A stretch of 20,757 nucleotides of DNA from a bacterium (GCA_030428585.1 JAUIDL010000005.1:1-20757), one strand, 5' to 3'; positions 1 to 7,822 are shown, numbered from the stretch's first letter. Numbers and translations: made by a program. The notes: generated by a model not told the origin, from the letters alone.

Positions 1-1804
1 CGAAGTCGTCGAATGAGGTGAGGATGTTCTCCAGGCGCAGGATCTGGCCGAACAGCTGGATGAACTCCTTCTGCGCCGCCTCTCCGACGATCTGCTGCCC
101 CAGCGGGAACGAAGCCAGCAGCTCTCCGACCTTGTCCGAGTACTCGCCGTAGTAGTCGGCGTACGGCTTGAGGAGCACGACGCCGCGAGCGTCCTTGTTG
201 CCGAACAGTTCGAGGGCGGCGTTGGTCTCTTCTTCAAGGTCGCGGAAGGCGACGATGTTGCCGTACGTCTTGACCGAGTTGAGGATGCGGTTGGTGCGTG
301 AGTACGCCTGGATCAGGCCGTGCGCGCGTAGATTCTTGTCGACGAAAAGCGTGTTGAGGGTGGTCGCGTCGAACCCGGTGAGGAACATGTTGACCACGAT
401 CACCATGTCCAGCTCGCGATTCTTGAGTCGCTGCGAGAGGTCCTTGTAGTAGTTCTGGAACTTGTCGGCGCTGGTGTCGTAGCTCGTTCCGAAGATGTCG
501 TTGTAGTCCTGGATGGCGTCTTCGAGGAAGCCGCGCGCGTCCGTGCTCAGCGCGTCGGTGTCGAAGGCCTCGTCGTCGAGGATGCCGTCGTCGGTGGCGT
601 CGTTTGCTCCATAGGAGTAGATCAAGCCGATCTTGAGGCGGCGCTCTGGCGCAACGTCCTGCTGCTGGATCTGGAAGTGGTTGTAGTAGCGGCGTGCCGC
701 GTCGATCGAAGCGGTTGCGAAGATCGCGTTGAAGCCCCGCACGCGTTTGCGTTCGCGCACAGCCTCTGCCTGACGGCGGGCACGCGTCGACTCCGCGACA
801 TTCGTCACGACGGAGTGCTCGTAGCTCGATGACCGCTTGGTCTTCTGATCGAAGTGCTCGAGCGTGTACTGGACGACCTGGCTGATGCGCTCCGGTGCGA
901 GCAGTGCCTTTTCGGTGTCGATGGCCGACACCTGCTTGTCGACGACGGTGCCGATCTTCACGGTGTTGACGTAGTCGATCCGGAAGGGCAGAACGTTCTT
1001 GTCGGTGATCGCGTCGACGATCGTGTAGGTGTGGAGCTTCTCACCGAACGCCTGCTCGGTGGTCTTGAGCTGCGGGTTGCCTCCCGCACCTGCGTTGACA
1101 GCGAAGATCGGGGTGCCGGTGAAGCCGAACAGGTTGTATCGCCTGAAGGCGCGGGTGATGTCCGTGTGCATGTCACCGAACTGCGACCGGTGGCACTCGT
1201 CGAAGATGATCACCATATGGCCGTCGTAGACGTCGTGCCCCTTGTTCGCCTTGATGAAGGTCGACAGCTTCTGGATCGTCGTGATGATGATGCGCGCGCT
1301 CGGGTCTTCCAGCTGCTTCTTCAACACGGCCGTCGAGGTGTTCGAGTTCGCCGCACCCTTCTGGAAGCGGTCGTACTCTCGCATCGTCTGGTAGTCGAGA
1401 TCCTTGCGGTCCACGACGAAGAGCACCTTGTCGACGCTCGGGAGCTTGGAGGCGAGCTGAGCTGTCTTGAATGACGTCAGGGTCTTGCCAGAACCAGTGG
1501 TGTGCCAGACATACCCACCAGCGGCAACGGTGCCGAAGATCGCCTTGATCGCGTCCTGCTTGGTCTTGGCTTCGCGGTCGATCTCAGCTCTCACCGTCTC
1601 AGCGCGCTCGAGCACTTTGGGGTCGGACTTGCTCGTCTCGATCCAGGCCTCGAGGGCGATGCGGATCTCTTCGGTGACGGTGCGGTCGTTGAGCTGGGCG
1701 AGCACGTCCAGCTGCGCCCGCAGGCCGTCGGTGATGCGAACGGCGAGCGTCCGCAGCGGGCCGAGCGCCGTGGTCGGCACGTCGGCGGGGGTGTTCTCAC
1801 TCAT
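1..1804 (-). CDS. hsdR: RHH-domain / HsdR motor fusion, type I restriction subunit lacking nuclease (3' partial)
   Basis: The frame is open from ATG 1804 to the window edge, with 601 residues visible; a GAGGAGG ribosome site sits 6 nt upstream. Residues 1-92 resemble the small actinobacterial ribbon-helix-helix proteins (RTLAVRITDGLRAQLDVLA, then TEEIRIALEAWI). From residue 96 the sequence is the SF2 motor of HsdR: GGYVWHTTGSGKT (Walker A K107), FVVDRKDLD, DECH (202-205), FTGTP (about 228-232), and the late motif IQAYSRTNRI. HsdR is the ATP-driven translocase and endonuclease subunit of type I restriction enzymes. In EcoR124I-type HsdR the Walker A lysine lies near residue 313, after a PD-(D/E)xK nuclease; here it is at 107, so the nuclease is absent. 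I checked frame continuity codon by codon from 1804 to about 1481. Without the nuclease it could translocate DNA but should not cut it (inference). The HsdM/HsdS genes are not in the window. Codon use is actinobacterial. Confidence 0.85.
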   Translation of the reverse strand, partial: MSENTPADVPTTALGPLRTLAVRITDGLRAQLDVLAQLNDRTVTEEIRIALEAWIETSKSDPKVLERAETVRAEIDREAKTKQDAIKAIFGTVAAGGYVWHTTGSGKTLTSFKTAQLASKLPSVDKVLFVVDRKDLDYQTMREYDRFQKGAANSNTSTAVLKKQLEDPSARIIITTIQKLSTFIKANKGHDVYDGHMVIIFDECHRSQFGDMHTDITRAFRRYNLFGFTGTPIFAVNAGAGGNPQLKTTEQAFGEKLHTYTIVDAITDKNVLPFRIDYVNTVKIGTVVDKQVSAIDTEKALLAPERISQVVQYTLEHFDQKTKRSSSYEHSVVTNVAESTRARRQAEAVRERKRVRGFNAIFATASIDAARRYYNHFQIQQQDVAPERRLKIGLIYSYGANDATDDGILDDEAFDTDALSTDARGFLEDAIQDYNDIFGTSYDTSADKFQNYYKDLSQRLKNRELDMVIVVNMFLTGFDATTLNTLFVDKNLRAHGLIQAYSRTNRILNSVKTYGNIVAFRDLEEETNAALELFGNKDARGVVLLKPYADYYGEYSDKVGELLASFPLGQQIVGEAAQKEFIQLFGQILRLENILTSFDDF

Positions 1805-1833
1805 AGTGAGCCTCCTCATCGGAAGCGACGGAC

Positions 1834-1850
1834 GATCCCCGGTTGGGATC
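1834..1850. promoter_or_regulatory. Perfect palindrome upstream of the RHH-HsdR start, candidate operator
   Basis: GATCCC, a 5-nt spacer, then GGGATC form a perfect 6+6 inverted repeat, 29 nt upstream of the ATG at 1804 and downstream of the predicted promoter. Many ribbon-helix-helix proteins bind short palindromes near their own promoter, so autoregulation is plausible. It could also be a chance hairpin in the leader. No second copy was noticed nearby. Confidence 0.3.
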
Positions 1851-1883
1851 ATCTACGCCGCGCGCCGACGAGGAGCGAGGACG

Positions 1884-1911
1884 ATTATGGACGCTGGTGG
1901 CCAGACGTCAA
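1884..1911 (-). promoter_or_regulatory. Sigma70-type promoter for the RHH-HsdR gene
   Basis: On the minus strand, TTGACG (1911-1906) and CATAAT (1889-1884) are separated by 16 nt. Each matches the consensus at 5 of 6 positions. Transcription would begin near 1877, giving a leader of about 73 nt that contains the palindrome at 1834-1850 and the GAGGAGG ribosome site at 1811-1817. Confidence 0.5.
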
Positions 1912-1994
1912 TATTCCGTTCGCGGCTGTTGTAAAAACTACGACGTGACTGGGGTTTACTGCATCGCGCTCATGCTTCATAGTCAGGGGCAGCT

Positions 1995-3374
1995 ATGGCG
2001 CGAAGGACACCCCGCACCAACATTGACTTGGTAACTGGCTCACCTCGAGCCGCGCTCTTCGGCTCGTCGCGTGGCTTCACCATCGTGGAGCTACTCATCG
2101 TGATCGTCGTGATCGCGATTCTCGCGGCGATCACGATTGTGGCCTACAACGGTGTCGCTGGAAGGGCAATCGAGACATCAATGCAGTCTGACCTGAAGCA
2201 AGCGGCCACCGCTCTTGAGCTCGACAACCTGCATGGCAACGGCTACCCAGTCGATGCCGCTGCGGCCAACGGCGGACAAGGGTTGAGGTCCAGCGGCGAC
2301 AACGCACTGACGTACGAGTTGAAGCCTTATGGGTACTGCGTTTCGGTCGCGAATCCGATTCTGAGCAACGATCTCGTCCTGCGATCCAGCGCCGGCACGA
2401 TTGCAGAGGGGACGTGTGACGCTGCGGTGTCAACATTCGCGGGTTCCACTGGCGGCTACGTTGATGACGCCGGGCCTGCGGCACAGTTCAATTCCCCCCA
2501 AGGTGTCGCCGTAGATGTTTCCGGCGCCGTCTATGTTGCGGACTACTCCAACAACCGCATCCGCAAGATCTCCCCTGAAGGGGTGGTATCAACGCTGGCC
2601 GGTTCAACACAGGGGTTCGTTGACGGCACCGGGGCGGCAGCCCAGTTCAATCGACCATATGGGGTGGCTGTCGATAGCTCCGGCACTGTCTATGTTGCGG
2701 ACTACTCCAATCATCGCATCCGCAAGGTCACCCCGGACGGAGTGGTAACAACGCTCGCCGGCTCGAGCTACGGCTACGCAGACGGAACAGGTGCGGCAGC
2801 GCGGTTCGCATACCCGCGCGGCGTCGCAGTCGACGGTACTGGCACCCTGTACGTTGCTGACTCGGGCAATCATCGCATCCGCAAGATCACCCCGGACGGA
2901 GTGGTAACAACACTCGCTGGCTCCGCGCAAGGCTATGCCGATGGCACAGGTGCCGCCGCGCAGTTCTTCTTCCCTTACGGTCTCGCCTTCGACCGCTCCG
3001 GCGACATCTACGTCGCTGACACCGTGAACAACCGAATACGCAAGATCACCCCAGCCGGCGTTGTAACAACTGTGGCTGGCTCGACAGGGGGATTCGCGGA
3101 CGGCACGGGTACGGCAACTCAGTTCAGCAGTCCACAAGGCGTGGTGGTCGACAGCTCCGGGACCGTCTATGTTTCTGACTTCTGGAATCATCGCCTCCGC
3201 AAGATCACCTCAGCCGGCGTTGTAACAACTGTGGCTGGCTCGACAAGTGGCTATGTCGAGGGCTCTGGTGCGGTTGCTCAGTTGAATGGTCCCAGCGGCG
3301 TCGCCGTCGACAGCGCCGGAACGGTCTATGTTGCAGACAGCATGAACCACCGCATCCGCAAGATCGAGCTGTAG
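1995..3374 (+). CDS. Type IV prepilin-like protein fused to a six-repeat NHL beta-propeller
   Basis: 459 residues. The leader is 27 residues long and ends in a class III prepilin site, G27|FTIVE, with glutamate at mature position +5, followed by a hydrophobic helix to about residue 50 and YNGV. Residues 51-143 form a small pilin-like region with C115 (GYCVS) and C141 (GTC), a likely disulfide. From about residue 144 come six repeats of about 53 residues of the type AGS-GYADGTGAAAQF-PYGVAVD-SGTVYVAD-NHRIRKITPDG, typical of NHL propeller blades; six would close one propeller. Export, leader cleavage by PilD-type peptidase and assembly in or near a pilus are inferred from the motif. The propeller would be displayed outside the cell for binding; the ligand is unknown. 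The ATG at 1995 has only a weak AGGGG 5 nt upstream. The helix sequence is common in Patescibacteria pilins, although the DNA is GC-rich. Confidence 0.85.
   Translation: MARRTPRTNIDLVTGSPRAALFGSSRGFTIVELLIVIVVIAILAAITIVAYNGVAGRAIETSMQSDLKQAATALELDNLHGNGYPVDAAAANGGQGLRSSGDNALTYELKPYGYCVSVANPILSNDLVLRSSAGTIAEGTCDAAVSTFAGSTGGYVDDAGPAAQFNSPQGVAVDVSGAVYVADYSNNRIRKISPEGVVSTLAGSTQGFVDGTGAAAQFNRPYGVAVDSSGTVYVADYSNHRIRKVTPDGVVTTLAGSSYGYADGTGAAARFAYPRGVAVDGTGTLYVADSGNHRIRKITPDGVVTTLAGSAQGYADGTGAAAQFFFPYGLAFDRSGDIYVADTVNNRIRKITPAGVVTTVAGSTGGFADGTGTATQFSSPQGVVVDSSGTVYVSDFWNHRLRKITSAGVVTTVAGSTSGYVEGSGAVAQLNGPSGVAVDSAGTVYVADSMNHRIRKIEL
2424..3371 (+). repeat. Six tandem ~159-bp coding repeats (NHL blades)
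   Basis: The NHL blades are also visible at DNA level. Runs such as TCTATGTTGCGGACTACTCC recur in blades 1 and 2, ATCACCCCGGACGGAGTGGT recurs at the ends of blades 2 and 3 with minor changes, and GCCGGCGTTGTAACAACTGT recurs at the ends of blades 4 and 5. Identity in parts exceeds what protein conservation needs, which suggests recent duplication or gene conversion between blades. Confidence 0.8.
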
Positions 3375-3394
3375 ACCGTTCTCCTCTTGTCTCC

Positions 3395-5086
3395 ATGATT
3401 CCTGCTCTCTTCGAGCGCAACGTGCCTGCGCGTGTACATGGACAAGCCCCGTCCGATCGACGCGAGGTTGTGAAGATTGGCGAACTCACGGGGTATCCTC
3501 GGATGCTTGCCTGGTCGCGATTCATGAACGTCAGTTCGCACGCCTCCGCCACAGTCGTCACTCATGTCCCGATCCACTTGCTTCGATGGGCAGCCTCCAT
3601 GGGTTCGCGACCATTGACCTGTCCCCGCAACCACCTCGACGCCGCGATCACCAAGCGCCAGCTACGCGATAAGGGCGTCGAGCTCATCTCGGCCAAGGAG
3701 AACTTCGGCGACGGGTACATGGGTGATGCGATGGAGGCCATTACCGACGTCGTCAACGAACTCCAGGTCCGCATGAGCGGCGAGGACATCCGTATCAAGA
3801 TGGCGCACAAGGTCGAACGGGGCGGAAGCGTCGGGCGCGCCAAGCTCGGCTATCTGAATGTGCGAAAGGACTTCGACGGACGACTCGTCAACACGATCGA
3901 TGTCGATCCAGTGCGCGCACCGCTGATCATCTGGGCCTTTGAGCAGTACGCCACGAATCAGTTCTCGATTACGCAGCTTCAGATGATGCTCGAAGGCCAG
4001 GGCCTGACCACGCGGCAGTCGAGCAAGCGGGCCGCCAAGCCGCTGTCGAGCAGCCAGCTCGCCATGATCCTGCGCGACCCGTATTACACCGGAGTGATCC
4101 GCTACAAGGGCAAGCTTCACCCTGGCAGGCACACGCCGCTCATTTCGAAGGAGCTGTTTCTCGCGGTGCAGAAGATCCTCGACGGCCGCAACCGCAAGGG
4201 TGATCGTGACCGGATTCACTTTCACTTCCTGCGCGGCCTGCTGTACTGCGCCGAATGCAAGTCGGAGGGGCGCACGAGTCGACTCGTCTACAGCCAGAAC
4301 AAGGGGCACGGCGGTACCTACGAGTACTACGTTTGCACCGCGAAGCAGCGCGGTCACTGCTCGATGCCGTCAGCGCGACTCGACGAACTCGAAGACGAGG
4401 TGGCGCGACGGGTCGCGGCTGAACGCTTCGATGGTGAGGACATCGCGTCCGTACGCGAGGAGGTCCGACGCGCCCTGGTCGAGCTCCAAGCGGCGGACCA
4501 GGAAGAGAAGGACGCTCTCCGCAAGCAGCTCAAGAAGCTCGAAGGCCAGGAAGAGCGGCTCATCGAACTCGCCGCCGACGGAACGATCGCCGTCGAGAAA
4601 CTGCGCCAACGCCTCGAGTACGTGACGCTCCAGAAGGGCGCCCTTACCGAGAAGCTCACGCGGACGGTCGAACGCATCCGACAGGGGGTCGACAAGGCCT
4701 TCGCGTTCGTCGACCTCCTCGAAGATCCCGCCGCGCTCTACAGGCGGCTGCCCGACAACGTCCGCCGCGAGCTGCTCACCGCGCTCTTCACGAGACTCGA
4801 CGTCCAGGTCACCGACCGTGAGGTGAGCATCGGCGTCGAACGCACCGAACTCAACGCTGGCCTCCACGACTGGCGCGCCCAGCACCGCCTCAGCGCGAGC
4901 ACGCACGCACCTACCAGGGAAAAGAGAGCCTCCCGCATTCCTGCGGAAGACTCTCTTTCGGACCTATACCCGCTTACTCAGTCCAAAGGTTTGAATAAGC
5001 CTGTATTGGTCGGGGTGAAAGGACTCGAACCTTCGACCTCACGGTCCCAAACCGCGCGCGCTACCAGCTGCGCCACACCCCGATAG
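3395..5086 (+). CDS. Large serine recombinase remnant, catalytic N-terminus missing, frame runs into tRNA antisense
   Basis: The frame is 563 codons, but recombinase similarity spans only residues ~79-508 (about 3629-4916). It begins inside the catalytic domain at LDAAITKRQLRDKGVELIS and continues with GGSVGRAKLGYLNV, the recombinase domain (DPVRAPLIIWAFEQYAT; LRDPYYTGVIRYKGK), a zinc ribbon (C285, C288, C314, C322), a coiled coil (about 347-435) and a C-terminal region. The usual start, with a VRVS-type nucleophilic serine and the arginine-rich active site, is absent. Residues 1-78 look non-coding (rich in S, H, R, P), and I found no catalytic fragment in the other plus-strand frames of 3375-3640. 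After about residue 508 base composition drops; the remaining residues translate a terminator hairpin and the antisense of tRNA-Pro, and end at TAG 5084-5086. This family integrates or excises mobile DNA; this copy is probably inactive. A real product, if any, would start at an internal codon. Confidence 0.7.
   Translation: MIPALFERNVPARVHGQAPSDRREVVKIGELTGYPRMLAWSRFMNVSSHASATVVTHVPIHLLRWAASMGSRPLTCPRNHLDAAITKRQLRDKGVELISAKENFGDGYMGDAMEAITDVVNELQVRMSGEDIRIKMAHKVERGGSVGRAKLGYLNVRKDFDGRLVNTIDVDPVRAPLIIWAFEQYATNQFSITQLQMMLEGQGLTTRQSSKRAAKPLSSSQLAMILRDPYYTGVIRYKGKLHPGRHTPLISKELFLAVQKILDGRNRKGDRDRIHFHFLRGLLYCAECKSEGRTSRLVYSQNKGHGGTYEYYVCTAKQRGHCSMPSARLDELEDEVARRVAAERFDGEDIASVREEVRRALVELQAADQEEKDALRKQLKKLEGQEERLIELAADGTIAVEKLRQRLEYVTLQKGALTEKLTRTVERIRQGVDKAFAFVDLLEDPAALYRRLPDNVRRELLTALFTRLDVQVTDREVSIGVERTELNAGLHDWRAQHRLSASTHAPTREKRASRIPAEDSLSDLYPLTQSKGLNKPVLVGVKGLEPSTSRSQTARATSCATPR
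4919..4958 (-). terminator. Intrinsic terminator downstream of tRNA-Pro
   Basis: AAAGAGAG (4921-4928) pairs perfectly with CTCTCTTT (4951-4958), and the stem continues with two mismatches to CCGC/GCGG around the loop ATTCCT. Read on the minus strand, it lies 48 nt after the tRNA 3' end and is followed by a short T run (CTCTCTTTTCC). It has no good T tail on the plus strand, so it is assigned to the tRNA. The change in base composition falls at its distal edge. Confidence 0.6.
5007..5082 (-). tRNA. tRNA-Pro (anticodon UGG), CCA encoded
   Basis: 76 nt fold into a full cloverleaf: acceptor CGGGGTG/CACCCCG with C1-G72 as usual in bacterial tRNA-Pro, D-stem GCGC/GCGC, anticodon stem CGCGG/CCGTG with loop TTTGGGA (anticodon TGG), T-arm GAAGG-TTCGAGT-CCTTT, discriminator A, and a genomically encoded CCA at 5009-5007. 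The antisense strand is read as part of the recombinase frame, which is a translation artefact. It is the leftmost clear gene of the lower-GC segment. Confidence 0.95.
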
Positions 5087-5099
5087 TGTGACTTAGGTG

Positions 5100-5128
5100 A
5101 TTATACACTTTTTACCTGTGATTGACTA
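5100..5128 (-). promoter_or_regulatory. Promoter of tRNA-Pro
   Basis: On the minus strand, TAGTCA (5128-5123) is followed after 17 nt by a consensus TATAAT (5105-5100), 17 nt before the tRNA 5' end. The same -35 sequence, TAGTCA, with the same 17-nt spacing occurs at the adenylate-kinase-like gene promoter near 15771-15799. Confidence 0.6.
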
Positions 5129-5164
5129 GGGTTTTGATATTGCAGCCAGTAGGGCGGACAGAGT

Positions 5165-6748
5165 ATGATAATGATAATCACTATGAAGACTTTATTTTCG
5201 ACTGTTGGCACATTCTTTCAGAATCGACCGGCGTATGACTGGCTATTTTTTGGATTGGCGATTGCGCTGTATGTTGGCTTGTCGATTATCGATCTGACAA
5301 AAGGGTCGATTTGGTTTGACGAAGCCTTTAGCGCGTACTTGGTCCAATTCTCGTTTGCCGATATCGCACGCTACACAGGCACCGACGTCCATCCGCCGTT
5401 TTATTACTGGCTATTAAAGATTTGGACTGATATGTTCGGCACGACTGAAGCTGCCTTTCGATCGATGAGTATTCTATTTGGTGCGATTGCGGCGCTATTT
5501 GGGTATTTGTGGACCCGAAAAGCCTTTGGCCGGCGAGCGGCGTTCTTTGCGCTGGGTATTTTGGTTATGTCACCACTCTTTATTCGTTACAGCCAAGAAG
5601 CCCGTATGTACACCTTGGCGGCGGCGATTATTATGGCAGCAACCTACGTTATGACGCTGGCGCGCGAGACGAACAAACGCTGGCTATGGATCGTCTATGG
5701 CGTTTTGGTGTCGATGGGGATGTGGACGCATTACTTTACGGCGCTGGCTTGGATTGCTCATTTAGTCTGGCACCTTGTCGATGTCCGCCGAATGGGTAAA
5801 AAAGGTAAGGCGTTGTGGCGTGCATTTTTCGCAAAAGACTGGCTGTGGGCGTATGGCATTGCAGCCGTGTTGTATCTGCCGTGGTTACCTGCGATGGCCT
5901 ATCAATTATTGGCGATTCAAACACAAGGCTTTTGGATTGGGCCAGTCGGTATCAACACAGTTGGTAATTACTTTGGCACGCTGGTGTACTTCCTGAAAGG
6001 CGAGCAGATTATCGGCTGGTTTGCGGCGATTCTGATTTTGCTCGGCATGCTGTTCTTTGTGTTACTACGGAGGACATATCGAAAAATGGGCAAACCGACG
6101 AAGACGATGTTTTGGCTCCTGTTCTGTCTGGCTGCGGTGCCGCCAATCCTCTTATTTGTCGCATCACTACCGCCACTGACACCATCGTTTGTCGAGCGCT
6201 ATTTGCTACCAGCAGCGATTGCCAGCGCATTGTTGGCGGGTGTGGTCTTCTCGGTGTCACTTCGCGGACAAGCGTTTTGGCGCCAATTGCTCGTCATGTC
6301 AGCAGTTGCGTTTGTGTTGCTGATTGGTCTCGTTAATATGTACGACCTCAACAATTACAACAAGAGTTCTGGGGTTGATATTCAAACTCGCGAACTGGTC
6401 CAAACGGCTATGGCGAAGTCAGAGCCAGGCGTGCCAATCATCGCCTCGAGTCCGTGGACGTTCTATGAGGCGATTTTTTACGAAACGCCGGAACATCAAA
6501 TTTATTTCATTGATGAGACGACTGAATATATTTACGGATCGCTCGACATGTTGAAAGAAAACGATATGCATAAAATCAAAGACCTTGATGCCTTTACCGA
6601 ACAGAATAGTACCTTTTGGTTCGTCGGCTACGCTGATGGTGAACTCGAGCCACCTCGCGACGACTGGAAGGCTATCGACAGCTTCTTCTTGATTAGCGAC
6701 ATAGACGGCAAGACGGTCTACAAAGCGACAAAATATCAGGTTAACTAG
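5165..6748 (+). CDS. Polytopic membrane glycosyltransferase (GT39/ArnT-like, dolichol-phosphate-sugar type)
   Basis: 527 residues with many hydrophobic helices and a C-terminal soluble domain (about residues 400-527). Family marks seen: WFDEAFSAYLV with the D52-E53 pair in the first extracytoplasmic loop, DVHPPFYYWLLKIW (74-87), AAFRSMSILFGAIAALF and the SQEARMYTL motif (143-151). These are typical of the glycosyltransferases grouped with PMT/ArnT and PF13231, which transfer a sugar from a polyprenyl-phosphate carrier to cell-surface acceptors on the outer face of the membrane. Substrate and acceptor cannot be read from sequence. ATG 5165 is chosen because AGGGCGG (5151-5157) lies 7 nt upstream; ATG 5171 and 5183 are alternatives. 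The stop codon overlaps that of the convergent acyltransferase gene by 4 nt, and the two may both modify surface glycans (inference). Confidence 0.8.
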   Translation: MIMIITMKTLFSTVGTFFQNRPAYDWLFFGLAIALYVGLSIIDLTKGSIWFDEAFSAYLVQFSFADIARYTGTDVHPPFYYWLLKIWTDMFGTTEAAFRSMSILFGAIAALFGYLWTRKAFGRRAAFFALGILVMSPLFIRYSQEARMYTLAAAIIMAATYVMTLARETNKRWLWIVYGVLVSMGMWTHYFTALAWIAHLVWHLVDVRRMGKKGKALWRAFFAKDWLWAYGIAAVLYLPWLPAMAYQLLAIQTQGFWIGPVGINTVGNYFGTLVYFLKGEQIIGWFAAILILLGMLFFVLLRRTYRKMGKPTKTMFWLLFCLAAVPPILLFVASLPPLTPSFVERYLLPAAIASALLAGVVFSVSLRGQAFWRQLLVMSAVAFVLLIGLVNMYDLNNYNKSSGVDIQTRELVQTAMAKSEPGVPIIASSPWTFYEAIFYETPEHQIYFIDETTEYIYGSLDMLKENDMHKIKDLDAFTEQNSTFWFVGYADGELEPPRDDWKAIDSFFLISDIDGKTVYKATKYQVN

Positions 6749-7818
6749 CGCGGGACAACGCGGTTGATATGCGGGATCTTGAGCATTCCCCAGACCAGCA
6801 GAATCGAAGCTGCACCAAACAAGCTATTAATCAGCAAGTTATCGACAGTGACGAACACAGCGCTGATTGCCACTAATGCCAAGCCGTGCAAGATATAGGC
6901 AGTTAACGAATGCGTCCCGATTGGCTCTAGTAACCAGCCGAGGCTCTTTGAAATTGGTTTAAAGAACAGACCGAATAAGACGACCAACCCGCCAAACCAG
7001 ATGAAAGCAACGCCCGCGCGCCACAAACTAATGGTGTCTTTTTCAAACAACGTGTTCAATGACGCTGACCAATCAGGTGCGAGGCTTGGGTAGAACGTCG
7101 CAATAACGGATGCAGTCATGGTCAGGGCGGTCATGCCTAAGATGATGCCAATGTAGATTCGTCGTTTCGGTTTTGCCATGTGCCGCCACCAGCTCATGAC
7201 CGTTTCAAGGTGGTAGCCGAGGATCGCCGGCATAAAGAAGAGGAACTGCCACTGCATGGCCTCGTTCTGGAGTTTCCAACCAATGAGTAGAATCGCAAAG
7301 CTGATTAACGCTACTAACAGCGGACGATGAATCCGGAGTAACCATATAGCCAGAGGAGCTGCCGCCAAGAAGATGGCATACAGTGTCAGGAAGTGGACCC
7401 AGACTTGGGTGTATTGCATTGTCACTGATTGCCAAATCAGGCTGAACCAGTCGCCCGTAGCAATTGGTAAGCCAGGCGCGCCCCCACGAAGCGGTACATA
7501 CCAAATAATGACGGTATAAACGATAGTTGCAATGATAGACCACAGATAGAGGAGCAGGGCACGGCGAATCAGTTTACCGCTGACGGTTTTTAGCGGCAGG
7601 TCACGGTTTTTATAACCACGAACGTAGCCAACAAGGAGACCTGAAATGGCAACAAAGCCTTCGGCGGCGGTGACCCATAACCAGGCCTTACCCGAAATCG
7701 CGCTAAAGATACTCGGCCAGCGTGACAGATGGTCAACAATGATCACGATAATAAAAAAGCCGCGCAGATAATCGAGGACTTTCAGGCGATTCTTTTGATT
7801 AAGCGGTTTTTGCATCAT
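6745..7818 (-). CDS. OpgC-type integral membrane acyltransferase
   Basis: 357 residues, about ten hydrophobic helices. The N-terminus RLKVLDYLRGFFIIVIIVDHL and the EGFVAISGLLVGYV segment match the OpgC/acyltransferase-3 type of membrane proteins, which add acyl groups such as succinyl or acetyl to surface glycans; OpgC itself succinylates osmoregulated periplasmic glucans. Here only the family level is supported. The last helices (SLTAYILHGLALVAI) also fit. Two ATG codons follow each other (7818 and 7815); a TATAAT box at 7828-7823 puts the likely transcription start at about the second ATG, so translation may start at 7815 on a leaderless mRNA. It is divergent from bcp across a 51-nt gap and convergent with the glycosyltransferase, overlapping by 4 nt. 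Confidence 0.75.
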   Translation of the reverse strand: MMQKPLNQKNRLKVLDYLRGFFIIVIIVDHLSRWPSIFSAISGKAWLWVTAAEGFVAISGLLVGYVRGYKNRDLPLKTVSGKLIRRALLLYLWSIIATIVYTVIIWYVPLRGGAPGLPIATGDWFSLIWQSVTMQYTQVWVHFLTLYAIFLAAAPLAIWLLRIHRPLLVALISFAILLIGWKLQNEAMQWQFLFFMPAILGYHLETVMSWWRHMAKPKRRIYIGIILGMTALTMTASVIATFYPSLAPDWSASLNTLFEKDTISLWRAGVAFIWFGGLVVLFGLFFKPISKSLGWLLEPIGTHSLTAYILHGLALVAISAVFVTVDNLLINSLFGAASILLVWGMLKIPHINRVVPR

Positions 7819-7822
7819 CCTT

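Noticed and set aside
854..1474. 206-codon plus-strand frame and several shorter frames across 168-1934
   Set aside because: They are shadows of the minus-strand HsdR frame, which carries all helicase motifs; the plus-strand translations show no family pattern.
2424..3371. CRISPR array suggested by regular repeats
   Set aside because: Period is about 159 bp, the repeats are in frame and encode NHL blades; there are no short repeats with unique spacers.
3662..4357. 231-codon minus-strand frame
   Set aside because: Antisense to the conserved recombinase region; the GC-rich third-position bias favours the plus frame.
5010..5086. Recombinase C-terminus GVKGLEPSTSRSQTARATS
   Set aside because: This peptide is the antisense translation of the tRNA-Pro gene, a known annotation artefact, not a protein tail.
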